Origin: Acinetobacter sichuanensis
GTDB lineage: Bacteria; Pseudomonadota; Gammaproteobacteria; Pseudomonadales; Moraxellaceae
Assembly: GCF_003024515.2 (NCBI RefSeq)
Contig: NZ_PYIX02000041.1
Location: 1-35,508 of the forward strand
Direction of reading: 5' to 3'
Length of the DNA stretch: 35,508 nucleotides
Both the position numbers and the translations under genes were made by a program. Numbering within the stretch: position 1 is the stretch's first letter; each line of letters starts with the position of its first letter. Below are positions 1 to 8,854 of the stretch, one piece after another. The notes beneath the pieces were generated by a model. That model searched no databases and was not told where the DNA came from. It worked only from the letters and a program-made list of their open reading frames with translations.

Positions 1-61
1 TGTATCCACATTTTTCTAGCTCCAAAGTTTAATTTTAGAGTTACTGCGTAACATCAGTTAA

Positions 62-2266
62 TTAGTTTTGTGGATGAGTGATTTTCCAAGCTTTATGGAT
101 TTTTTGGTTACGTTTAAAGTCTAGCCCAATGGTTTCATGGGTAATTTCTTGAACATCAAACATCGCTTCGATTTCTTCATCCATTTCAAAGCCACGATAG
201 TTATTTGAGAAGTACAGTGTACCACCTGTTTTTAAACGGTTCATTGCGCGCTTGAGTAATGATATATGATCACGTTGTACGTCAAATGTACCATAGAACT
301 TTTTCGAGTTGGAGAAAGTTGGTGGGTCAATAAAGATCAAGTCGTATTGCTCATGACCTTCTTTTAACCATTCAAAACAATCACCTGCAAAGAATTGATG
401 CTGTTCGTCTACATGGTCAACAGTTAAACCATTGAGTACAAAGTTTTCTTTAGACCAGTTAAGATAAGTATTGGATAAGTCAACACTTGTTGTACTTGCT
501 GCACCGCCTAAAGCTGCATGCAAACTTGCTGTAGAGGTATAACTATAGAGGTTAAGGAAATGTTTGCCTTGAGCTTCAGCCGCGATGCGTAAACGCATTT
601 GACGATGGTCTAAAAATAGACCTGTATCGAGATAGTCTGTCAAATTCACCAAAATTTTAGCTTTACCTTCCTGCACAATGAAGCGCTTAGAAGCAGTACT
701 TTGTTTGGTATATTGAGTTTTACCTTCCTGACGGGCACGGGTTTTAATGAAAATCGCATCACGTCCTAAACCTGTCACGGCACGAATTGCCGCTAAAGCC
801 AAGTTAAAACGCTTTTTGGCTTTTTCAGGATCAATGGTTTTTGGTGGAGCATATTCTTGAACGTGTAAACGTTCACCGTATAAATCCACAGCAACATTAA
901 AGTCAGGTAAATCAGCATCATAAAGACGTAAGCAATGCACACCTTCTTTTACTGCCCATTTCTTTAAAGTTTGCATATTTTTTTGCAAACGGTTGGTAAA
1001 GTCTTCTGCGCCTTCAATTTTTTCAAACTGTTGAGGCTGCCACGTTTCAAGGAATGGCTTAGACACCGTAGCAGGCTTAATATCACCAAAACGGATGTAA
1101 ATAGGTAATTTACCATTCATCAAACGTAAAATTTGTGGATTGTTAAATGCCAAGACATCGGCTTGTTCGACCGCAGCAGCAATTACGGCAGCATATTGAT
1201 TTGGGAAATTCTTTTGTAATAATGCTGATAAACCTAAATACAATGCACGATTTGAGGCTTTATCACCCAGACGTTCACCATAAGGTGGATTGGTCACGAC
1301 AAATGAGGTTTTTCCTTCAGCTTGGAAATCTGGCCAATCGGCTAAGGTGCGTTCTTCAATCTGAATTTGATCGAGTACAGCCTCAAAACCTGCTGCAATA
1401 ATATTTTGCTTGGTCGCTTTAACAGCTTCCCAGTCTGCATCATAAGCATAGAATTTTGGTAAAGGTTGTTCTAAAGCTGCTTGATGACGATCAGCCGCTT
1501 CGGCTTTGATCGACATCCACAGTTCATGGTCATGACCATTCCAACCGTTAAAACCAAAACGACGAACAAGTCCTGGCGCACGATCAGTCAAAATCATGAG
1601 AGATTCAATAATAAATGTCCCTGAACCACACATTGGGTCAAGAATAATATCGGGATTGCGCTCTTTGAGTTTTGCTTTTTGTAGAATAGCTGCGGCTAAG
1701 TTTTCTTTGATTGGGGCATCGGTCATATAACGACGATAACCACGTTTATGCAAAGAGTCACCTGATAAATCTAGGCAATAGGTATGTTCTGTTTTACCTG
1801 CAAGGGCATAAATGGTAATTTCAGGCTGTTTAATATCAATACTTGGACGTTTGCCTACAGCTTCCATAAATGAGTCAACAATACCGTCTTTTACACGTAA
1901 AGTTGCAAATTGAGAATTAACTTTAATTTCACGCTCAATGTGTAAACGTACAGCAAAAGTACTTTGTGGTGCAAAAATGAGTGACCAGTCAAAGTTAATC
2001 GCACCTTCATACAATTCTTCGGCAACATCACGAGCATCATGTGTAAATTCAAGCTCATGTGTATGAATAGGTGTTAAGACACGTGAAGCAAGACGTGACC
2101 ACATGCAGACACGGTAAGCATCTTCAAGTTTGCCTTTAAAGACTAAACGTCCAGGAAACTTTTCAATGTTTTGAATTCCTAAACCTTGAATTTCTTCTTG
2201 CAGTAAGGTTTCTAGTCCATCCGCACAGGTGACCCAATATGTAGAAAGACGTGGTTTCGAATTCAT
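62..2266 (-). CDS. rlmKL: Bifunctional 23S rRNA methyltransferase RlmKL (m2G2445 / m7G2069)
   Basis: This 734-residue protein methylates two guanines of 23S rRNA during large-subunit assembly, using S-adenosylmethionine. The N-terminal half has a THUMP-type region (about residues 45-160) and an RlmL methyltransferase domain with LDPMCGSGTF near residue 209 and the N2-guanine motif NPPYGERLG near 326. The C-terminal half is the RlmK module, with the Rossmann segment LNLYSYTSTASLHAALGG and the motif DPPTFSNSK near 647. Length matches the fused gammaproteobacterial enzyme. The frame could open at a TTG six codons earlier (2284), but ATG at 2266 gives the normal N-terminus MNSKPRLSTYWVTC and is preferred. 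The gene stands alone, divergent from exbB. No terminator is visible in the 61 bp left of it. Confidence 0.96.
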   Translation of the reverse strand: MNSKPRLSTYWVTCADGLETLLQEEIQGLGIQNIEKFPGRLVFKGKLEDAYRVCMWSRLASRVLTPIHTHELEFTHDARDVAEELYEGAINFDWSLIFAPQSTFAVRLHIEREIKVNSQFATLRVKDGIVDSFMEAVGKRPSIDIKQPEITIYALAGKTEHTYCLDLSGDSLHKRGYRRYMTDAPIKENLAAAILQKAKLKERNPDIILDPMCGSGTFIIESLMILTDRAPGLVRRFGFNGWNGHDHELWMSIKAEAADRHQAALEQPLPKFYAYDADWEAVKATKQNIIAAGFEAVLDQIQIEERTLADWPDFQAEGKTSFVVTNPPYGERLGDKASNRALYLGLSALLQKNFPNQYAAVIAAAVEQADVLAFNNPQILRLMNGKLPIYIRFGDIKPATVSKPFLETWQPQQFEKIEGAEDFTNRLQKNMQTLKKWAVKEGVHCLRLYDADLPDFNVAVDLYGERLHVQEYAPPKTIDPEKAKKRFNLALAAIRAVTGLGRDAIFIKTRARQEGKTQYTKQSTASKRFIVQEGKAKILVNLTDYLDTGLFLDHRQMRLRIAAEAQGKHFLNLYSYTSTASLHAALGGAASTTSVDLSNTYLNWSKENFVLNGLTVDHVDEQHQFFAGDCFEWLKEGHEQYDLIFIDPPTFSNSKKFYGTFDVQRDHISLLKRAMNRLKTGGTLYFSNNYRGFEMDEEIEAMFDVQEITHETIGLDFKRNQKIHKAWKITHPQN

Positions 2267-2867
2267 GAAAATTTCCAGAAGCAAAAAAGCAAACGAGTAT
2301 TTTAGCGTATTTTGATGACGAAAACTTGATGAAAACTCATGGAAAAGTATTTTTTTAGAAAATTACCATAAAAAGGCAATCACTGTTATCACTTAACTTG
2401 AAATTTAATTGTTGAACACTACTAAAAAATCATCATGTAAAAAGAAATTTTATAACAATGCTGACTTTGATATTTTCTATGTTTATTTTTTGCTAAAAAA
2501 GATTCTTTTGCATTTGTGAATGTATTTAAAATAAAAAGTCATCAAGCAAATTTGACTGAGATTAGACAATTACAACTCAAAGAATTTGCTCTACATTTCT
2601 CTTTACGTTAAGAAAATATTGATCTTCTTTACTTATTCATCTCTTCAATTTTTGCTCAGACAATGATATAGAAATGGTATAGAATCCACAGGTGTTTTGC
2701 TACAAGACAATGACTTTAAGAGAAGAGTAGATCAAATTTTTGGTGTACTACTAAAAAGTGTTCATCGCTTTAGTGTGAGATTTAATAGATAAATCAAAAT
2801 ATTATAAAGAATTTATTTGATCTCTTAAATTGACCTAAAGTATTTTTTATTGAAGTGGGGAATAAAA
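2267..2867. other. Long gene-free divergent intergenic region
   Basis: About 600 bp of very AT-rich sequence lie between the divergent rlmKL and exbB. I find no convincing reading frame, RNA gene or perfect long hairpin. A short near-duplication (TGATGACGAAAACT, then TGATGAAAACT) lies at about 2312-2337, just upstream of rlmKL. The exbB operon promoter must be somewhere here, but no -35/-10 pair stands out clearly enough to call. Confidence 0.6.
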
Positions 2868-3515
2868 ATGTGGGAGTTAATCAAAGCAGGTGGTTGGCTA
2901 ATGCTACCACTCGTTCTGTGTTCAGTATTTACCGTTGCAATCTCAATCGAGCGCTTTATTCGTTTGCGACGTGGTTTAGTCCTTCCTAAACATTTACTGA
3001 TTCAAAAAAATCAATCCATTCAAACAGTCGTCAAAAATTTAAAATCAGATTCAACGCAGAACCAAAGCGCTTTGGCTTATATTTTCAATGATGGTTTAGA
3101 TGCGGCAGCCAAAGGAGAGCAATTTGCTCGTGCTCAAATGGAAGCTACAGCATCACGTGAAATTAGTTATTTAGAAAAAAATATTAATTTTTTAGGTACA
3201 TTGAGTGCAGCAGCCCCTTTGCTTGGATTACTTGGAACAGTTGTTGGTATTATTGAATCATTTTTGGTGGTTGACTTAGGTTCAAATGCAAATCCAACCA
3301 TGATGATTCCTGGTATCTCTAAAGCATTAATTACCACGGCAGCAGGTATGGTTATTGCGATTCCTGCACTTTTTGCATATCGTTATTTTCAACGCCTCGT
3401 ACAAGAATATGTGGCTGAGTTAGAACAACAAGCCACATTATTTCATGCAGCTTTGTTTTATCAAGAAAATGACAACGAACAACATGTTGATCAAGAATTT
3501 CAAAAAGTCGGTTAA
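2868..3515 (+). CDS. exbB: MotA/TolQ/ExbB-type proton channel protein
   Basis: This 215-residue inner-membrane protein belongs to the ExbB/TolQ family, which forms a pentameric proton channel with ExbD/TolR and energises a periplasm-spanning partner. Three membrane segments are visible: about residues 9-27, then 105-135 (with the glycine-rich stretch LLGLLGTVVGI) and 150-175, with a large cytoplasmic loop after the first. I chose ATG 2868 over a TTG at 2850 because AGTGGGG at 2854-2860 is a well-placed ribosome binding site and the protein then starts MWELIKAGGW, as family members do. It is 13 bp from exbD. No TonB or TolA gene is nearby; the pair instead heads the msbA-lpxK-kdsB run, so its partner is unknown. 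The exbB symbol reflects family membership only. Confidence 0.88.
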   Translation: MWELIKAGGWLMLPLVLCSVFTVAISIERFIRLRRGLVLPKHLLIQKNQSIQTVVKNLKSDSTQNQSALAYIFNDGLDAAAKGEQFARAQMEATASREISYLEKNINFLGTLSAAAPLLGLLGTVVGIIESFLVVDLGSNANPTMMIPGISKALITTAAGMVIAIPALFAYRYFQRLVQEYVAELEQQATLFHAALFYQENDNEQHVDQEFQKVG

Positions 3516-3528
3516 TAGGTGGCTTTAA

Positions 3529-3951
3529 ATGAAATTTAAAAGAAAAAGTGTTGAAGATATACACATCAACTTGACGCCCATGATTGATTGTTTGTTATTT
3601 ATTTTGGTATTTTTATTGTTAACGACGACTTTTAATCAGCAAAGCCGCATTAACTTATCTCTGCCTGATGCACAAGGCGTACCTCCAAAAGACTATCAAC
3701 ATAAAATTGAAGTCGTGGTAGACTCTAGCGGTCATTATGCTGTCAATGGTCAAGCGCTTTCTTCCAAAGAAAGTGCCGATTTAAGTACAGCGATCAAACA
3801 ATCTGCACAAGATCGTCGTGATCTGATGTTTGTAATCGCAGCTGATGCAAAAGCAACCCATCAGGATGTTATTCGTGTAATGGATGTTGCAGGTCAACTC
3901 GGTTTTGTTAATATCAACATCAGCACCAAAGTCCCATCCCGAGGTTATTAA
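3529..3951 (+). CDS. exbD: ExbD/TolR-family biopolymer transport protein
   Basis: This 140-residue protein has a short cytoplasmic tail, a single membrane helix (about residues 18-36) and a periplasmic domain. The TPMIDCLLFILVFLLL stretch carries the family's conserved membrane aspartate (Asp20), which is the protonatable residue in ExbD and TolR. The rest resembles the ExbD periplasmic fold, ending in the usual region KATHQDVIRVMDVAGQLGF. It follows exbB by 13 bp and precedes the msbA GTG by 3 bp, so all are almost certainly co-transcribed. Its association with lipid A genes is a gene-order observation. The sequence does not show which transport step it energises. Confidence 0.9.
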   Translation: MKFKRKSVEDIHINLTPMIDCLLFILVFLLLTTTFNQQSRINLSLPDAQGVPPKDYQHKIEVVVDSSGHYAVNGQALSSKESADLSTAIKQSAQDRRDLMFVIAADAKATHQDVIRVMDVAGQLGFVNINISTKVPSRGY

Positions 3952-3954
3952 TTA

Positions 3955-5679
3955 GTGAAGCAAGATTTCAAAGTCTATTTACGACTATTAAGTTATTTGA
4001 AGCCATTTTGGGGCATAGCGATTTTAGTCGTTTTAGGTTTTGCAATTAATGCAGCAACAGAAGTATCCGTTGCTAAATTGCTAGAAAAAATTATTACAGC
4101 GATCCAAAACAAAGATCAAAGTTTTACCAGCCTATTTCCTGCACTTGTGGTTTTACTCATGTTTTTCCGTGGTGTGGGTTTATTCATGGGCGGGTATTTT
4201 ACAGCCGTGATCTCACGAAATTTAATCTTTAATATTCGTCAGGAAGTTTTTGCAAAGCTACTTAGACTCCCTGCACAATATTATTTAGATAATAGTAGTG
4301 GGCATATTACCGCCAAAATTATGTATAACGTAGAGCAGTTAACGGCTGCATCTACCGAATCATTGAAAACAATAGTACAGCAAGGTTTGATTACTATTGG
4401 TTTATTGGGCTATTTGCTTTATATCAATTGGAAATTAACCTGTTGTATTTTGGTTTTTGGTCCACTCATTGGTTTGATTATTCGTAAAGCTTCAAAACGC
4501 ATGCGTAAACTTTCAACCCAAGTACAAAATACGATGGGTGATGTTAACCATGTGGTACAAGAGTCGGTTAATGGTCATTTGGTGGTTAAAGGTTTTGGTG
4601 GTCAAACTGCGGAACAGGCGCGTTTTCGCAACCATTCTCTTGAAAATTTAAAACGTGGCTTGAAAATGGTGGTTGTACAGCAGTTAAATAGTCCTGTAGT
4701 ACAGCTCATTATGGCAATTGCACTCAGTATTATTATGTGGATTGCTTTAAGACCTCAAATTATTGGTGATATTTCAGCAGGTGAGTTCGTTTCTTATATT
4801 ACCGCAGCAGGAATGCTCAGTAAGCCGATCAAAACCTTAACCGATGTGAATGAAAAATTACAACGTGGTATGGCAGCCGCTCATTCTGTATTTGAGTTGT
4901 TAGATTTATCTGAAGAAAAAAATACAGGCACATTAACGCCAAATTTACAGGGTAATGTCGAGTTTAAACAGGTCAATCTAACTTATGCTGATGGTTATCA
5001 AGCCATTTCAGATTTTACATTGTCTATTCATTCGGGACAAACCATCGCTTTAGTTGGGCGTTCAGGTGCAGGGAAATCATCTTTGGTTAATTTGCTGATG
5101 CGCTTTAATGAGGTGAGTTCAGGGCAGATTGAGTTAGATGGGCATGCGATACAAGATATAGAAATTACCAGTTTGCGTACTCAAATTGCGATGGTAAATC
5201 AGCAAGTTGTCTTATTTAACCGCTCTATTCGTGACAATATTGCTTACGGTCAGCTTGAAAATGCGACAGAAGAGCAAATTGTTGCAGCAGCAAAAGCAGC
5301 TTATGCACATGATTTTATTATGAGTTTACCGCAAGGTTATGATACAGAGGTTGGCGCACAAGGCTTAACACTTTCAGGTGGTCAACGTCAGCGTATCGCC
5401 ATTGCACGTGCAATTTTGAAAAATGCACCAATTTTGATTTTAGATGAAGCAACCAGTGCTTTAGATAATGAGTCTGAACACTTTATTCAAAAAGCATTTG
5501 ATCAAGCGATGCAGAACCGTACAACGATTGTTATTGCGCATCGTTTATCGACTATTGAAAATGCAGATGTGATTGTGGTTATGGATAAAGGGCGTATTAT
5601 TGAACAAGGTACACATGCGGCTTTATTGGCAAAACATGGTGCATATTATCAATTACATGAACGTAGCTTTGAGGAATAA
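3955..5679 (+). CDS. msbA: Lipid A export ABC transporter/flippase MsbA
   Basis: This 574-residue fused membrane-ATPase half-transporter acts as a homodimer flipping core-lipid A across the inner membrane. A six-helix domain fills about residues 1-310. The nucleotide-binding domain has Walker A GRSGAGKSS at 368-376, a Q-loop near 425, signature LSGGQ at 473-477, Walker B LILDEAT at 494-500 and the switch histidine at 529, so all catalytic elements are intact. Translation starts at GTG 3955, with GAGG at 3942-3945 as ribosome binding site inside the exbD end. It sits between exbD and lpxK, and the msbA-lpxK pairing is typical of gammaproteobacteria. That context supports MsbA over a generic multidrug exporter. 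Confidence 0.95.
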   Translation: MKQDFKVYLRLLSYLKPFWGIAILVVLGFAINAATEVSVAKLLEKIITAIQNKDQSFTSLFPALVVLLMFFRGVGLFMGGYFTAVISRNLIFNIRQEVFAKLLRLPAQYYLDNSSGHITAKIMYNVEQLTAASTESLKTIVQQGLITIGLLGYLLYINWKLTCCILVFGPLIGLIIRKASKRMRKLSTQVQNTMGDVNHVVQESVNGHLVVKGFGGQTAEQARFRNHSLENLKRGLKMVVVQQLNSPVVQLIMAIALSIIMWIALRPQIIGDISAGEFVSYITAAGMLSKPIKTLTDVNEKLQRGMAAAHSVFELLDLSEEKNTGTLTPNLQGNVEFKQVNLTYADGYQAISDFTLSIHSGQTIALVGRSGAGKSSLVNLLMRFNEVSSGQIELDGHAIQDIEITSLRTQIAMVNQQVVLFNRSIRDNIAYGQLENATEEQIVAAAKAAYAHDFIMSLPQGYDTEVGAQGLTLSGGQRQRIAIARAILKNAPILILDEATSALDNESEHFIQKAFDQAMQNRTTIVIAHRLSTIENADVIVVMDKGRIIEQGTHAALLAKHGAYYQLHERSFEE

Positions 5680-5685
5680 ATCTCT

Positions 5686-6696
5686 ATGTCTATCGCGCAA
5701 ATCATTCAAGATGCTTGGAACCGACAAGCAAAGTGGTTGATTGTTTTGCGCCCATTGTCATGGCTTTATCGTTTTGGTTTTGTGGTTAATCGACATTTGT
5801 ATTTGTCAGGGCTAAAAGAACGTTATCGTGCGCCTGTTCCTGTCATGATTATTGGTAATATTACAGTAGGTGGAAGTGGTAAAACGCCTTTACTGATTCA
5901 ACTGGTTAAATATCTGCAACAACATCAAGTCCGTGTCGGCGTTATTAGCCGTGGATATGGTGGGCAAGGTCCTTTTCCTGCGCAAGTGACCTTAGACTCT
6001 GAACCTGAAATGGTCGGAGATGAACCTTGTTTGATTGTGCAATCTACAGATGTGCCGATGGTGGTTGGACCTAATCGTAAAGCAAGTATTGAGTTACTTT
6101 TGAAAAATCATCAACTTGACTTAATCATTAGCGATGATGGTTTACAACATTGGGCGTTAGATCGTCAAATTGAGTGGATTGTTCTTGATTATAATCGTGG
6201 TTTAGGTAATCAAAAAATCTTACCTGAAGGTTATTTACGTGAGCCGACTTCTCGTTTAGCGCATAGTACGGTCATTGAACATGCACATCATTCACAATCA
6301 AAATTAAACATGCATTTACAAGTCGCAGAGCCATATTTGCTTAATCCAAGTTTTGATCAAGCTGAAGTGTTTGATGCAAAACTAGATTATTATGCTGTTG
6401 TCGGTATAGGCTTTCCACAACGTTTTTATAAAACACTGGAAAGTATGGGTGTTCAGCAATTTCAATGTCATGAATTTCCTGATCATTATGATTATCAAAT
6501 TGAAGACTTACAGTTTGAAGATGCTAATCCAATAATTACGACTGAAAAAGACGCGGTAAAATTATTGCCATTACTCAAGCAACATCCAGATTTTCAACGT
6601 GAAATTTGGGTTGTTCCTGTCGAGGCTGTGCTTTCAAATTCATGCTACGATATTTTAAAGCAACAACTCAATGAATTAGGCATTGCACTTTCTTAA
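5686..6696 (+). CDS. lpxK: Tetraacyldisaccharide 4'-kinase
   Basis: LpxK phosphorylates the 4' position of the tetraacyldisaccharide 1-phosphate intermediate to make lipid IVA, at the cytoplasmic face of the inner membrane. This protein has 336 residues, the usual length. A membrane-associating N-terminal helix is followed by the atypical P-loop GNITVGGSGKTPLL (about residues 57-70). The conserved catalytic segment SDDGLQHW lies near residue 150, and TTEKDAVKL near 285 is another family signature. ATG 5686 is 6 bp after msbA, with GAGGAA at the msbA 3' end as ribosome binding site. It continues directly into kdsB. Confidence 0.96.
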   Translation: MSIAQIIQDAWNRQAKWLIVLRPLSWLYRFGFVVNRHLYLSGLKERYRAPVPVMIIGNITVGGSGKTPLLIQLVKYLQQHQVRVGVISRGYGGQGPFPAQVTLDSEPEMVGDEPCLIVQSTDVPMVVGPNRKASIELLLKNHQLDLIISDDGLQHWALDRQIEWIVLDYNRGLGNQKILPEGYLREPTSRLAHSTVIEHAHHSQSKLNMHLQVAEPYLLNPSFDQAEVFDAKLDYYAVVGIGFPQRFYKTLESMGVQQFQCHEFPDHYDYQIEDLQFEDANPIITTEKDAVKLLPLLKQHPDFQREIWVVPVEAVLSNSCYDILKQQLNELGIALS

Positions 6697-6706
6697 GGTT
6701 AATGAA

Positions 6707-7468
6707 ATGAAACACATTGTTATTCCTGCGCGTTATTCGAGTTCGCGTTTACCTGCTAAACCTTTATTGCTTATTCATGGTCGTGCCATGATTTTACGTG
6801 TTGTTGATCAAGCAAAAAAAGTTTTAGATTTTGATGACTTATGTGTTGCAACAGATGATGAGCGTATTGCTGAAGTATGTCGTGCAGAAGGCATAGATGT
6901 GGTCATGACCAACCCAAACCATCCCTCAGGAACGGATCGTTTAAGTGAAGTTGCACGGATTAAAGGTTGGGCAGCAGATGATATTATTGTCAATGTTCAA
7001 GGTGATGAGCCGTTGTTACCTGCAACTTTAGTACAGCAAGTCGCGGATTTACTTGTTGCTAAACCTCATTGTGCAATGTCAACTTTATGTGAACCAATTC
7101 ATCAGTTAGAAGAATTTGAGCGCGATAGTATTGTTAAAGTGGTGATGAGTCAGTTGAATGAAGCACTTTATTTTAGTCGTTCGCCAATTCCTTATGATCG
7201 TGATGCTGCAAAACAAACGGAAAAATCTTTACACCAACACGCTTATCGTCATTTAGGTTTATATGCTTATCGTGTGAGTTTATTACAAGAATATGTTACG
7301 TGGGAAATGGGTTCATTAGAACAACTTGAAAGTTTAGAACAATTGCGAGTTTTGGAAAATGGGCATCGTATTGCAATTGATATTGCGCAAGTCAACTTAC
7401 CACCAGGCGTAGATACGCAAGCGGATTTAGATCGTTTAAATGCGATGGATGTTGCACATTTTGAATAG
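6707..7468 (+). CDS. kdsB: 3-deoxy-manno-octulosonate cytidylyltransferase (CMP-Kdo synthetase)
   Basis: KdsB activates Kdo with CTP to give CMP-Kdo, the sugar donor for the lipopolysaccharide inner core. The 253-residue protein has the nucleotidyltransferase N-terminus IPARYSSSRLPAKPL, a metal-binding NVQGDEPLL near residue 100 and SRSPIPYDR near 165, all typical of KdsB. An upstream TTG (6683) inside lpxK would add eight residues, but ATG 6707 lies 10 bp after the lpxK stop with AAGG upstream and gives the standard N-terminus MKHIVIPARY, so I use it. It ends the lipid A/Kdo part of the run. Confidence 0.96.
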   Translation: MKHIVIPARYSSSRLPAKPLLLIHGRAMILRVVDQAKKVLDFDDLCVATDDERIAEVCRAEGIDVVMTNPNHPSGTDRLSEVARIKGWAADDIIVNVQGDEPLLPATLVQQVADLLVAKPHCAMSTLCEPIHQLEEFERDSIVKVVMSQLNEALYFSRSPIPYDRDAAKQTEKSLHQHAYRHLGLYAYRVSLLQEYVTWEMGSLEQLESLEQLRVLENGHRIAIDIAQVNLPPGVDTQADLDRLNAMDVAHFE

Positions 7469-7480
7469 TTGGATAGTTTA

Positions 7481-8467
7481 ATGGGTATGAATGCATCCAA
7501 TGATCAAGTTTATCCATGGCAAGCACAATTGTGGAATACTCTAACAGGACGTTTTCCACAGTTGGGGCATGGTTTATTATTTTATGGTAAAAAAGGTTGT
7601 GGTAAGTACGCTTTTGCACAGCATTTTTTATCTTGGGTTTTGTGTTTAAATAAACAAAGTCAAGGTGCATGTGGGGAGTGTAGTAGCTGTCTTTGGTTAA
7701 AGTCAGACACACATCCAAACTATGTACATATCACCACAGATGCTGATAACAAAAAGCAAAATGCTAAGATTAAAATTGAAAAAATTCGTGAATTACTGCC
7801 TTTTGTACAGCAAACTGTAGATGGTTGGCGTGTTATTGTAATTGAGCCTGCTGAAGCATTAAATATTGCTTCTGCCAATGCTTTATTGAAAACACTTGAA
7901 GAGCCTGGTGAGCGTGTTGTGATTATCTTATTGGCAGAGCATTATTTGAAATTACCTGCCACGATCCGTAGTCGTTTGCAGCATTTTGCTTTAGATCGTA
8001 TTGCACCAGAACAAGCGCAACTTTATCTAAATGAGCATTTACCTACGGCTTCAAGTCAACAAATTCAGTTATTAATGAATCTTTCAAACCAAATGCCTTT
8101 ACAAGCGATGAGTTTAGCTGAAAAAGATTGGTTAAATCGGCGTGCTGAATTTGTCCAAGACTGGAAAAAGCTCGTCATGCAAAAAAGTATGCCGATGCAA
8201 TTTGCAACAAAATGGAATAAAGAACTTAACTTTCATGATTTTATTGAAATGTTTGAGTATTTATTGGCAGATGTTGTGGCATTTAAGCTGGAGCAAGCGA
8301 TAAAAAATACAGATTTAGAATTAAATACACTCGCAGAGCAGTATAATTTAGAGGTATTATTTTCAATCTATGAAAGTTTACAACAATCAAAAAGAAACGT
8401 TGAGCAAAATGTGCAAACAAATCTAATTATTGATCAACTTTCAATACAATTAATGAATGTTTCATAA
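7481..8467 (+). CDS. holB: DNA polymerase III subunit delta'
   Basis: Delta' is a non-catalytic subunit of the clamp loader that opens the sliding clamp at replication forks. This 328-residue protein has a P-loop-like GKKGCGK near residue 35, a zinc-module cysteine group (CGECSSC near 60-66) and the AAA+ stretch NALLKTLEEPG near 130. The sensor-1 SRC motif of the family reads SRL here, with leucine replacing cysteine. The C-terminal third is the weakly conserved helical collar domain. A TTG at 7469 abuts the kdsB stop, but ATG 7481 is more plausible; ATG 7487 is also possible. The order holB-pilZ-tatD matches that of pseudomonads and supports the call. Confidence 0.9.
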   Translation: MGMNASNDQVYPWQAQLWNTLTGRFPQLGHGLLFYGKKGCGKYAFAQHFLSWVLCLNKQSQGACGECSSCLWLKSDTHPNYVHITTDADNKKQNAKIKIEKIRELLPFVQQTVDGWRVIVIEPAEALNIASANALLKTLEEPGERVVIILLAEHYLKLPATIRSRLQHFALDRIAPEQAQLYLNEHLPTASSQQIQLLMNLSNQMPLQAMSLAEKDWLNRRAEFVQDWKKLVMQKSMPMQFATKWNKELNFHDFIEMFEYLLADVVAFKLEQAIKNTDLELNTLAEQYNLEVLFSIYESLQQSKRNVEQNVQTNLIIDQLSIQLMNVS

Positions 8468-8479
8468 TTTGGGGAAATA

Positions 8480-8824
8480 ATGATGCAACCACGTATGGGC
8501 GGTTTATTACAAGTTGTTATAGCAGATCGAGCAACGCTACAAGCAAGTTATATGCCTTTTGTGCAAGGTGGAGGGCTTTTTGTTCCTTCGACACAAAATG
8601 TGAAAATGGGTGAAGAGGTTTTTCTGTTAGCGACTTTACCTGAGCAATCGCAAAAAATTCCATTAACAGGAAAAGTAATTTGGATCACACAAAAGCAGTC
8701 TGGTAAAAAACCACAAGGTTTTGCCATTCAGCTTGGTGGTGAAAAAGGCATCTATTACAAAAATGAAGCGGAAAGATTACTTGCAGGAGTAAAGTCTTCT
8801 GAGCGTAATAGCTTTACAATGTAA
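8480..8824 (+). CDS. pilZ: PilZ-type type IV pilus assembly protein
   Basis: This 114-residue single-domain PilZ protein has the beta-barrel core, seen as the repeated strands GGLFVPST, EEVFLLATLP, IPLTGKVIW and GFAIQLGG. The arginine-rich RxxxR motif that binds cyclic-di-GMP in most PilZ proteins is absent. This matches the founding PilZ of Pseudomonas, a small cytoplasmic factor needed for type IV pilus biogenesis that works without cyclic-di-GMP binding. ATG 8480 has TTGGGGAAAT upstream; a second ATG follows immediately. It lies between holB and tatD, as in pseudomonads. Confidence 0.9.
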   Translation: MMQPRMGGLLQVVIADRATLQASYMPFVQGGGLFVPSTQNVKMGEEVFLLATLPEQSQKIPLTGKVIWITQKQSGKKPQGFAIQLGGEKGIYYKNEAERLLAGVKSSERNSFTM

Positions 8825-8854
8825 GATGCGATGAATTGAAATGTAGGAAAAATT

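Noticed and set aside
1147..1401. 84-codon plus-strand frame
   Set aside because: It lies antisense inside rlmKL, has a composition that mirrors that gene, and lacks a ribosome binding site.
2285..2867. A small RNA or short gene in the rlmKL-exbB gap
   Set aside because: Nothing beyond AT-rich sequence, very short frames and weak promoter-like strings can be seen.
7392..7718. 108-codon minus-strand frame across the kdsB-holB junction
   Set aside because: It is antisense to two well-supported genes and its translation looks like no known protein.
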